Positions 33,549 to 41,096 of a stretch of DNA of 64,000 nucleotides are shown piece after piece (within the stretch, counting starts at the first letter, position 1; every line of letters begins with the position of its first letter). The notes under the pieces were generated by a model. That model did no database searches. It was given only the letters and a program-made list of their open reading frames with translations, and had not been told where the DNA came from. Origin of the DNA: Prevotella sp. UBA2711 (GTDB lineage Bacteria; Bacteroidota; Bacteroidia; Bacteroidales; Bacteroidaceae); NCBI GenBank assembly GCA_002354095.1, contig DEKX01000025.1, positions 48,517 through 112,516 on the forward strand, in the 5' to 3' direction. The translations under genes and the position numbers were made by a program.

Positions 33549-35195
33549 TCAGAAGTTCTTATGCTTGATGGTGAAATCGGGATAATCGCTTACATCACCA
33601 TTGATGAATATCTTTTCGTATTCAGTCTTGTTTTTCAACTGCCAGTCGAGCCATGCACGCACCATGCGGCTGTTGGCTCCGCCAGAGGGCTGTTCGTAGG
33701 TGCCACCATGTCCGCTTTTGGTGTTGTCGGCAAGAACGACGGGTACTCGCTTGATGGCTTGATAGTCCATCTGTGCATTCTTCCATGCTACGTCGTCGGT
33801 GCCACCCACGAGGTAGAGAATGGGTGCATGTAGCTTTTTCAGCGACTTGGCACTGGCATCAGCCATCGTCATTTTGCCCATTCCTGCATTCAGAATGAGG
33901 TAGGTCTTCAGACGCTCATCGGCGGCATTTGCCAACACCTGTGCTCCTCCACACGAATGACCGGCTGCGGCAATGCGTTTCTTGTCGATTTTGTTATAAT
34001 AAGGTGAGTTGGGGTCGTCAGCCTGTTGGCATATCCAGTTGAGTGCCTGCTGCACCATAGAGGATGGTGTGTGCTGGTCTTTCTCGTGTTGTGCGTACAT
34101 TTGCAGTTGACCGATAGCCACCACGATGTATCCATAGGAAGCCACGTCGGCAAGCATGTTCTCATAGCCGATGCTGGTGTCCATACATCCGCCGTTGCAA
34201 AAAACGAGTACGGGCAGTTTCTCTTTCTTCACACTGCCTGTTTCGAACATGCCCAGACGTCCCACCTGCATGGCGGCATCCAGATTCATGGGGCGATATA
34301 CCACAAAGTCGGGCAGCGTCTGTTCGCGCAATGCCACTGCCTTGTGTGGACCGCTGCCTCCGAAGTCGGGCACCTTCATTTGTTGGAAACTGACCGAGGG
34401 GTCGTTGTGTTTCAGATGGTGGGCATAGAAAGCATCCATGGCGGGGCGGGTGAACTCCAACTGCTTGTCGAAAGCCACTCCATGATCGCCATGCACCTTC
34501 ACATAATCGACAGAAGAACCAGCCTGTTGCATCTTCACCACCCAGTCTTCAGTGAGACGGGCCTTGACTACGGGGTCCTCGGCTCCTTGCAGCACCAGGA
34601 AGGGTGTGGCGCACTTACCGATGTGACCGATGGGCCACCATTCAGGATGCTGAGCCCAGGGAATGTTCGGATTGCCAATTTCCGTGGGAGGCGCCCCACC
34701 GGCAGTACAGGCAACACCAGCGGTCAGACCTGCCATCAGTGAGAGGTGACCGCCTGCAGAATGGCCGTAGGTGCCGATGCGCTGAGGGTCGATGCCCAGC
34801 TTTTGGGCATTGGACTTCATCCACCGGACTGCGCTCTGCACGTCTTCGATACAGGCTGGCATGGGGGCTTCCTGCACCAATCGGTAGTTCATGTTGCACA
34901 CTACATAGCCCTTCATGGCATAGTCTATCATCAGTGTGCGATATACCATGTCGTTCTTAGAACCTGCGCTCCAGCCTCCACCGTGGATGATGAGGATGGC
35001 GGGGCGGTTGGCCTGAGGACCGAAAAGGGGCTCGGCTATGTCGAGTACGGTATTGGGGCCTACGTCAGTGCGGTAAGCCACGTTTTCAGTCACTTTAATG
35101 GTGTGTTGCTCTGCTTGTGCAGTGGCTGTGACGGTCAGCATCAGCAGCCACAGTGCTGTAATAGTCTTTTTCATTGTTGTTATTCGCTTCATCAT
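33549..35195 (-). CDS. Secreted two-domain alpha/beta-hydrolase (probable carbohydrate esterase)
   Basis: 548 residues with signal peptide; MKKTITALWLLMLTVTATAQ at 35174 is the most likely true start, with two earlier Met codons at 35195 and 35192. Domain 1 (about 30-285) has the HGGGW oxyanion motif and nucleophile GHSAGGH, typical of BD-FAE/feruloyl or acetyl-xylan esterases. Domain 2 (about 290-548) is a second hydrolase fold with nucleophile GHSCGGAQ and a possible catalytic GHGG near the end. Two different esterase domains in one chain suggest removal of two ester types from one polysaccharide; substrates are unknown. It has a consensus promoter. Confidence 0.82.
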   Translation of the reverse strand: MMKRITTMKKTITALWLLMLTVTATAQAEQHTIKVTENVAYRTDVGPNTVLDIAEPLFGPQANRPAILIIHGGGWSAGSKNDMVYRTLMIDYAMKGYVVCNMNYRLVQEAPMPACIEDVQSAVRWMKSNAQKLGIDPQRIGTYGHSAGGHLSLMAGLTAGVACTAGGAPPTEIGNPNIPWAQHPEWWPIGHIGKCATPFLVLQGAEDPVVKARLTEDWVVKMQQAGSSVDYVKVHGDHGVAFDKQLEFTRPAMDAFYAHHLKHNDPSVSFQQMKVPDFGGSGPHKAVALREQTLPDFVVYRPMNLDAAMQVGRLGMFETGSVKKEKLPVLVFCNGGCMDTSIGYENMLADVASYGYIVVAIGQLQMYAQHEKDQHTPSSMVQQALNWICQQADDPNSPYYNKIDKKRIAAAGHSCGGAQVLANAADERLKTYLILNAGMGKMTMADASAKSLKKLHAPILYLVGGTDDVAWKNAQMDYQAIKRVPVVLADNTKSGHGGTYEQPSGGANSRMVRAWLDWQLKNKTEYEKIFINGDVSDYPDFTIKHKNF

Positions 35196-35230
35196 TATGC
35201 TTTTTGGTTTAGCTTAGTAATATATTTCCG

Positions 35231-35262
35231 CAAAGATAAGCAAAAATAATGGAATATCCAAA
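35231..35262 (-). promoter_or_regulatory. Promoter of the two-domain esterase
   Basis: TTTG (35259-35262), 20 bases, TATCTTTG (35231-35238) on the minus strand; divergent from the acyl-CoA ligase promoters. Confidence 0.75.
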
Positions 35263-35263
35263 C

Positions 35264-35484
35264 AAAGTAGGCTGCATTTCGGAAATATCCAAATAAATAT
35301 GGTATTTCGCTCAATTTGCACTACCTTTGGCTTTGCCGAAAGTACTCTCGTTCGACAAAAAAAGAGTAAAACTCTTTGTTTTGTTCTCACTTATTCGTAC
35401 CTTTGAGACTACGTCTCGAAAGTAGGCTGCATTTCGGAAATATCCAAATAAATTTGGTATTTCGCTCAATTTGCACTACCTTTG
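35264..35484 (+). promoter_or_regulatory. Three tandem promoters made by a 66-bp duplication
   Basis: 35264-35329 and 35419-35484 are the same 66 bases with one difference (35299 A, 35454 T). In the downstream copy the pair is TTTG (35453-35456), 20 bases, TACCTTTG (35477-35484); in the upstream copy the one change turns TTTG into TATG. Between them is a third promoter, TTTG (35375-35378), 19 bases, TACCTTTG (35398-35405), next to a small AAAGAGT/ACTCTTT hairpin and a GAGAC-TAC-GTCTC hairpin. This accounts for most of the 312-base intergenic gap. Confidence 0.8.
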
Positions 35485-35507
35485 CACCTAATTAATTCAT
35501 ATAGCTT

Positions 35508-37316
35508 ATGCAGATAAATAGTCATATGTCTGTGTTGATACACGACTTAGCCGCTCACTATGGCGATCGCGAGATGTTGATCTATCAGGATTTCGGGGGC
35601 AAGGAGTGGAAATCTCTGTCGTGGAATCAGGTGTCGAATACCGTCAAAGAGGTCAGCAATGCCTTGCTGAATCTCGGTGTTAAGGTGCAGGAGAACATCG
35701 GTATCTTCTCGCAAAACTCAGTGCAGTATCTGGAAACGGATTTCGGCGCATGGGGCGTGCGGGCAGTAACGATACCGTTCTATGCCACCAGCAGTGAACA
35801 GCAGATACAGTTCATGATTAACGATGCCAAGATTCGCTATCTGTTTGTGGGCGAACAGGAGCAGTACGACCGTGCCCGTCGTGTGGTGTCGCTTTGTCCT
35901 ACACTGGAGCGTATCATTGTTTTCGACCCCTTGGTTCGTATTTCCAGTCATGACCCCAATGCCCTTTACTTCAGCGATTTCCTGAAGTTGGGCGAGAACT
36001 TGCCGCGCCAGACTGAGGTGGAGGCTCGTCAGAAAGAGGCTTCTTTCGACGATATAGCCAATATCCTTTATACCAGTGGAACGACGGGTGATTCGAAGGG
36101 TGTCATTCTGCCTCACTCCCAGTTCCATGCTGCTTTCGAGGCTAACAATAAATGTGTGCCTGTGAATGACAAGGACCGCGTTATGAACTTCCTGCCCTAT
36201 ACGCATATCTTCGAGCGCGGGTGGGCTATCCTGGCACTGACAAAAGGTGCCACGATGATTGTGAACACGCATCCGCAGGAGGTGCAGCAGGCTATGCGCG
36301 AGACGCATCCCACCTGTATGTCGGCTGTTCCCCGTTTCTGGGAGAAGGTGTATATGGGTGTGATGGACAAGATTGAGCACTCCAGCACCATGCAGCGCAA
36401 GCTCTTCATGCATGCGCTGGCTGTGGGTCGCAAGCATAATATCGAATATCTGAGTCTTGGCAAGAAACCGCCTGTGGCTCTCCATCTGGAATACGAGGTG
36501 CTCAACCGCACGGTCTTTTCGCTTGTCCGTAAAGAACTGGGTCTTGAGAATGCCCATTTCTTCCCAACGGCAGGTGCGGCAGTCAGTGCCCATGTCGAAG
36601 AGTTTGTTCATTCTATCGGCATCAACATGATAGTGGGTTACGGACTCACAGAGTCGTTGGCCACCGTCTCATGCGACCATCTGGGTGAACCCTATACCGT
36701 AGGAAGTGTAGGCCAGCCCATCGAGGGTATTGACATCAAAATCAGTGACGAGGGTGAGATACTGCTGAAGGGCCCGACGATTACCCCAGGATATTATAAC
36801 CGTGAAGACCTTACGAAGCAGTCGTTCACCGAGGATGGTTATTTCAAGACGGGTGATGCCGGCTATCTGAAGGATGGCGAGCTGTTCCTGAAGGAACGTA
36901 TCAAGGACCTCTTCAAAACGTCTAATGGCAAATACATCGCTCCGCAGATGATTGAATCGAAACTGCTGGTGGATAAGTATATTGACCAAATCTGCATCAT
37001 TGCCGACCAGCGTAAGTTTGTTTCTGCCCTCATCGTGCCTGTCTATCCGCTGTTGGAGGAATATGCGCGTGCCCATAGCATTCCGTTTGAGAACCGCGAA
37101 GCGCTCTGCACCAATCAGCAGATACTCGACATGATGAAGGAGCGCATCGACACGTTGCAACAGCAGTTGGCTCACTACGAACAAATAAAGCGCTTCACGC
37201 TCCTGCCTCACCATCTGTCGATGGAGAAGGGAGAACTCACTAACACTCTCAAAGTCCGCCGCCGTGTGCTCTACACGAACTATAAGGAACAAATCGATGC
37301 GATGTACGAAGAGTAA
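35508..37316 (+). CDS. Long-chain acyl-CoA synthetase (AMP-forming)
   Basis: 602 residues. The adenylation motif is LYTSGTTGDSKGVILPH (about residue 187), then GYGLTESLATVS and the hinge region KTGDAGYLKDGELFLKERIKD with the conserved Lys region near the end (EKGELTNTLKVRRRV). Full length for the FadD/AcsL class. Activates fatty acids to acyl-CoA at the inner membrane, for lipid turnover or salvage. 10 bases upstream of prfB; it has three candidate promoters. Confidence 0.88.
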   Translation: MQINSHMSVLIHDLAAHYGDREMLIYQDFGGKEWKSLSWNQVSNTVKEVSNALLNLGVKVQENIGIFSQNSVQYLETDFGAWGVRAVTIPFYATSSEQQIQFMINDAKIRYLFVGEQEQYDRARRVVSLCPTLERIIVFDPLVRISSHDPNALYFSDFLKLGENLPRQTEVEARQKEASFDDIANILYTSGTTGDSKGVILPHSQFHAAFEANNKCVPVNDKDRVMNFLPYTHIFERGWAILALTKGATMIVNTHPQEVQQAMRETHPTCMSAVPRFWEKVYMGVMDKIEHSSTMQRKLFMHALAVGRKHNIEYLSLGKKPPVALHLEYEVLNRTVFSLVRKELGLENAHFFPTAGAAVSAHVEEFVHSIGINMIVGYGLTESLATVSCDHLGEPYTVGSVGQPIEGIDIKISDEGEILLKGPTITPGYYNREDLTKQSFTEDGYFKTGDAGYLKDGELFLKERIKDLFKTSNGKYIAPQMIESKLLVDKYIDQICIIADQRKFVSALIVPVYPLLEEYARAHSIPFENREALCTNQQILDMMKERIDTLQQQLAHYEQIKRFTLLPHHLSMEKGELTNTLKVRRRVLYTNYKEQIDAMYEE

Positions 37317-37326
37317 TTAAAAAAGA

Positions 37327-38448
37327 ATGATAACACAAGATCAGTTAAAGGATGTCTTGGATAGAGTGGACAAATTAAACCACTATCTCAAGATTGACGA
37401 GAAGAAAATAGAATACGAAGAGGAAGACCTTCGTACACAGGCTCCGGACTTCTGGCAAGACCAGAAACGTGCCGAGGAACAGATGAAGAAAGTGAAGGCT
37501 ATCAAGAAATGGATTGATGGCTATCAGGAGGTGCGGGCAGCTGCCGATGAACTTCAGTTGGCTTTCGACTTCTATAAAGAGGAAATGGTGACGGAGCAGG
37601 AGGTGGATGCCGACTATCAGCGTGCCATCCAACTCATTGAAGACCTGGAACTTAAGAATATGCTCCGCCAAAAGGAAGACCCGATGGAGTGCGTGTTGAA
37701 GATTAATTCGGGGGCTGGCGGCACCGAGGCACAGGACTGGGCTGAGATGCTGATGCGTATGTATCAGCGCTGGGCTGAGGCTCATGGCTATAAGGTCAGT
37801 ATCTCCAACCTGCAGGATGGCGATGAGGCGGGCATCAAGAGCGTTACGATGCAGATAGAAGGCGGTGAGTTCGCCTATGGCTATCTGAAGAGCGAAAATG
37901 GTGTGCACCGCTTGGTACGTGTTTCTCCCTATAACGCACAGGGCAAGCGCATGACTTCGTTTGCTTCGGTCTTTGTCTCACCGCTTGTCGATGATACCAT
38001 TGAAGTGTATGTTGACCCAGCCAAACTCTCATGGGACACCTTCCGTTCCAGTGGTGCCGGTGGTCAGAACGTGAACAAGGTGGAGTCGGGTGTCCGTCTG
38101 CGTTATTGGTACACCGACCCCGATACGGGCGAGGAGGAGGAAATCCTCATCGAAAACACCGAGACGCGCGACCAGCCTAAGAATAAGGAGCGTGCCATGG
38201 CCTTGCTCCGTTCACAACTCTACGACCGTGCCATGAAGAAACGGTTGGAGGCGCAGGCGAAGATTGAGGCAGGCAAGAAGAAGATAGAGTGGGGCTCGCA
38301 GATCCGTTCCTACGTCTTTGATGACCGTCGTGTGAAAGACCACCGTACCAACTACCAGACATCGGATGTTGATGGTGTGATGGATGGCAAGATAGACGGC
38401 TTTATCAAGGCCTATCTGATGGAATTTCCCGTAACAGACAATGAGTAA
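37327..38448 (+). CDS. prfB: Peptide chain release factor 2
   Basis: 373 residues. GGQ motif in SSGAGGQNVNKVES (about residue 246). The stop-codon recognition loop reads VSPYNAQGKR, with SPY in place of the textbook SPF. Recognises UGA and UAA. The frame is uninterrupted: where many bacteria have the programmed +1 shift after about 25 codons, this gene has an in-frame YLKIDEKK, so autoregulatory frameshifting is absent. Confidence 0.96.
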   Translation: MITQDQLKDVLDRVDKLNHYLKIDEKKIEYEEEDLRTQAPDFWQDQKRAEEQMKKVKAIKKWIDGYQEVRAAADELQLAFDFYKEEMVTEQEVDADYQRAIQLIEDLELKNMLRQKEDPMECVLKINSGAGGTEAQDWAEMLMRMYQRWAEAHGYKVSISNLQDGDEAGIKSVTMQIEGGEFAYGYLKSENGVHRLVRVSPYNAQGKRMTSFASVFVSPLVDDTIEVYVDPAKLSWDTFRSSGAGGQNVNKVESGVRLRYWYTDPDTGEEEEILIENTETRDQPKNKERAMALLRSQLYDRAMKKRLEAQAKIEAGKKKIEWGSQIRSYVFDDRRVKDHRTNYQTSDVDGVMDGKIDGFIKAYLMEFPVTDNE

Positions 38449-38469
38449 TCTAACTAAAAAGTCAATATT

Positions 38470-38613
38470 ATGAGTAAAAAAGGACAAGCAAAGCGTGAAG
38501 CTTACGCAAAGAAACAAGAGAGTAAAGGTAAGAATCTGATTATGTGGATTATTGGCATATTGATTGCCCTGGGCTTGATTTTTGCTATTACCACAAGTCT
38601 GTCTATGTCGTAA
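38470..38613 (+). CDS. Small single-span membrane protein
   Basis: 47 residues, starting MSKKGQAKREAYAKKQESKG (basic N-terminus) followed by one membrane helix (about 23-41, LIMWIIGILIALGLIFAI) and a short tail TTSLSMS. It sits 21 bases after prfB and its stop is 1 base before the CYTH ATG, so it is coupled in the prfB operon. Function unknown; the gene is short but spacing and topology make it credible. Confidence 0.65.
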   Translation: MSKKGQAKREAYAKKQESKGKNLIMWIIGILIALGLIFAITTSLSMS

Positions 38614-38614
38614 A

Positions 38615-39091
38615 ATGGCACAGGAGATAGAACGGAAATTCTTAGTGCTGAATGACTCCTATAAAACGGAGTCATTCAGTCATAGTTATATTCAGCAGGG
38701 CTATATCAACAGTGAACGCGGTCGTAACGTCAGAATACGTATTCGTGACGAGAAGGGCTATATCACCATTAAGGGACCCAGTCATGATGGCGGTCTGTCG
38801 CGCTATGAGTTTGAACAGGAAATACCCCTTGAAGATGCCAAGGAGTTGATGAAGCTTTGCGAACCAGGTATCATCGAGAAGACACGTTGGCTTGTTCGCA
38901 GTGGCAATCATACGTTCGAAGTAGATGAATTCTTTGGCGAAAATGCAGGCTTGGTGGTGGCTGAAGTAGAACTGACTGCGATTGATGATTCCGTCATCAA
39001 TCCCGCCTTCATAGGCAAGGAAGTAACGGGCGACCGCCGTTACTACAACAGTCAGCTCCGTAAGCATCCTTTCTCTGAATGGAAATGTTAG
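38615..39091 (+). CDS. CYTH-domain protein (putative inorganic triphosphatase)
   Basis: 158 residues from MAQEIERKFLV; EIERK is the E-x-E-x-K signature of the CYTH/triphosphate tunnel family, and RIRIRDEKGYITIKG plus FEVDEFFGENAGLVVAEVEL provide the basic and acidic tunnel residues. The family hydrolyses tripolyphosphate or related substrates; substrate not determined. Its 3' end overlaps the convergent threonine aldolase by 4 bases. Confidence 0.88.
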   Translation: MAQEIERKFLVLNDSYKTESFSHSYIQQGYINSERGRNVRIRIRDEKGYITIKGPSHDGGLSRYEFEQEIPLEDAKELMKLCEPGIIEKTRWLVRSGNHTFEVDEFFGENAGLVVAEVELTAIDDSVINPAFIGKEVTGDRRYYNSQLRKHPFSEWKC

Positions 39092-40116
39092 GAGAGAATA
39101 CGCTCCAATTCCTGTAGTTCTTCTTCCGTTGTTGCCCAGCTGGTGACGAACCGACAGATAGTGCGGTGACCGGAAGCCTGACCCCAATGGGTAAACACCA
39201 TTTTCTCCGACAACTTGGCTACCAACGCATCTGGCAATATGACGAACTGCTGATTGGTGGGCGATTCAATGAAAAACTCAAAACCCTTCTTCTGGAAGAT
39301 GTCTTTCATCCTCATCGCCATCTGAATGGCATGGCGGGAGAGCTGGAAGTAGAGGTCATCAGTGAACAGGGCTTCAAACTGCAGACCAATCAGTGCTCCT
39401 TTGGCTATGACGGCACCATGCTGTTTCTGAATGGAGAAGAAGTGTTTGTGTGCCTGTCGGTTGGTGAATACGACTGCCTCGCCGCACAGGGCACCAATCT
39501 TCGTGCCACCGATGTAGAACACGTCGCAATGGCGTGCGAGATAGGGCAGGGAGATGTCACAACCAGGAGCCATCAAACCATAACCCAAACGGGCTCCGTC
39601 AATATAAAGAGGTATCTCGTAGTGCCGACATACCTGATAGATATCGTCCAACTCTTTAGCCGTATAAATCGTTCCCAGTTCGGTGGGGAAGGTGATATAT
39701 ACCAGTCCAGGATAGACGGCATGGGCATTATTACCGTCGTGCATGAAGTCATCGAGATATTTATCCAGTACTTTCGGGTCCATCTTCCCGTCGTTGCCTG
39801 GTAAGGTAATGATTTTATGCTCGGTGAATTCCACTGCTCCACACTCATGGACGTTAATATGCCCCGTCTCTACGCAGATAACGCCCTCATACTGATAAAG
39901 CATGGAGTCGATGGTTGTGGCATTGGTCTGCGTTCCTCCTGTCAGAAAGAATATCTGGGCATCGGGCATGCCGCAAGCCTCGCGGATGCGGTCCTTGGCA
40001 CGCTCGCTGTATTCATCAAAACCGTATGGAGTAGGGCGTGCTCCATTGTGTTCAGTCAGGTGTTCCAGCACCTTCGGGTGTGCCCCGTTGTTGTAGTCGC
40101 ATTCAAATGATATCAT
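39088..40116 (-). CDS. Low-specificity L-threonine aldolase
   Basis: 342 residues, PLP-dependent beta-eliminating lyase fold. GGTQTNATTIDSML binds the phosphate, YIDGARLGYG holds the PLP-interacting Asp, and YIGGTKIGALCGEAVVF contains the Schiff-base Lys. Splits threonine into glycine and acetaldehyde. Last gene of the argD-proC operon, overlapping argF' by 4 bases; glycine supply for glycine lipids is a possible link but only a guess. Confidence 0.86.
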   Translation of the reverse strand: MISFECDYNNGAHPKVLEHLTEHNGARPTPYGFDEYSERAKDRIREACGMPDAQIFFLTGGTQTNATTIDSMLYQYEGVICVETGHINVHECGAVEFTEHKIITLPGNDGKMDPKVLDKYLDDFMHDGNNAHAVYPGLVYITFPTELGTIYTAKELDDIYQVCRHYEIPLYIDGARLGYGLMAPGCDISLPYLARHCDVFYIGGTKIGALCGEAVVFTNRQAHKHFFSIQKQHGAVIAKGALIGLQFEALFTDDLYFQLSRHAIQMAMRMKDIFQKKGFEFFIESPTNQQFVILPDALVAKLSEKMVFTHWGQASGHRTICRFVTSWATTEEELQELERILS

Positions 40117-41084
40117 AGTGATTCCAACATACGTTTGATAACTACCGAACAGCTGATTTCGCGGTTGGCAGCCTCGGGGATGACAATGGAGTTCTTAGAC
40201 TCAATGACATCGTCGGTAACTATCAGTCCGCGACGAACGGGCAGACAGTGCATGAATTTTCCATTATTGGTCCACGACATGTGTTCGGTATCTACTGTCC
40301 ACGACATATCCTTCGAAGTAATCTTGCCATAGTCGGCAGGATTGGTGACACCAGGGTTCGACCAGTTCTTGGCATAGATGAAGTCAGCGCCTTCGAAGGC
40401 TTTCTTCTGATCGTACTCCACACGGGCATTACCCACGAATTTCGGGTCGAGTTCGTAACCTTCCGGGTGCGTTATCACGAAATCCACATCAGCCGCATTC
40501 ATCCACTGGGCGAACGAGTTAGGCACAGCCTGTGGCAAAGCACGGCAGTGAGGTGCCCAGCTGAGTACTACTTTGGGCTTTTGGTTCTTCTGGCTTTGCC
40601 AATACTCCTCAATAGTAATCAAGTCGGCAAAGGCCTGCAGGGGGTGTACGGTGGCTGTCTCCATGGCGAAGACGGGCTTGCCGCTATACTTGATAAACTG
40701 GTTGAGCACCGTTTCGGCATAGTCGTACTCACGGTCAGTGAGTCCGGCGAAACTGCGTACACCGATCATATCACAATAGCAGCCCATCACGGGGATGGCT
40801 TCCAACAGGTGTTCACTCTTGTCACCATCCATGATGACACCCCGTTCCGTCTCTAACTTCCAAGCACCGGCATTCACATCCAGCACAATGACATTCATGC
40901 CGAGATTCATGGCAGCTTTCTGTGTGCTCAGTCGGGTGCGCAGCGAGTTATTGAAGAATATCATCATCAGGGTTTTGTTCTTCCCCAGATGCTGATACTT
41001 AAAACGGTCGTTCTTAATCTCTTGGGCTTCCACCAGTGCTTTCTCCAGTGGGCCGATATCTTCTACATTGATAAAAGTTCTCAT
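40113..41084 (-). CDS. argF': N-acyl-L-ornithine carbamoyltransferase (ArgF' type)
   Basis: 323 residues. The carbamoyl-phosphate site is FNNSLRTRLSTQKAA (about 44-58), and MHCLPVRRG and VRSFAGL are typical. This is the Bacteroidetes transcarbamylase acting on N-succinyl-ornithine, not ornithine itself. The residue that separates succinyl- from acetyl-ornithine enzymes (Pro90 in Bacteroides fragilis, Glu92 in Xanthomonas, from memory) is here Ser90, in MDGDKSEHL. Downstream of the SpoIIE gene by 12 bases. Confidence 0.9.
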   Translation of the reverse strand: MRTFINVEDIGPLEKALVEAQEIKNDRFKYQHLGKNKTLMMIFFNNSLRTRLSTQKAAMNLGMNVIVLDVNAGAWKLETERGVIMDGDKSEHLLEAIPVMGCYCDMIGVRSFAGLTDREYDYAETVLNQFIKYSGKPVFAMETATVHPLQAFADLITIEEYWQSQKNQKPKVVLSWAPHCRALPQAVPNSFAQWMNAADVDFVITHPEGYELDPKFVGNARVEYDQKKAFEGADFIYAKNWSNPGVTNPADYGKITSKDMSWTVDTEHMSWTNNGKFMHCLPVRRGLIVTDDVIESKNSIVIPEAANREISCSVVIKRMLESL

Positions 41085-41096
41085 ATTCTTTTCTTA

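Noticed and set aside
33294..33833. Plus-strand frame across the 22-bp array and the esterase 3' end
   Set aside because: Half of it is repeat DNA and half is antisense to the esterase; no recognisable protein.
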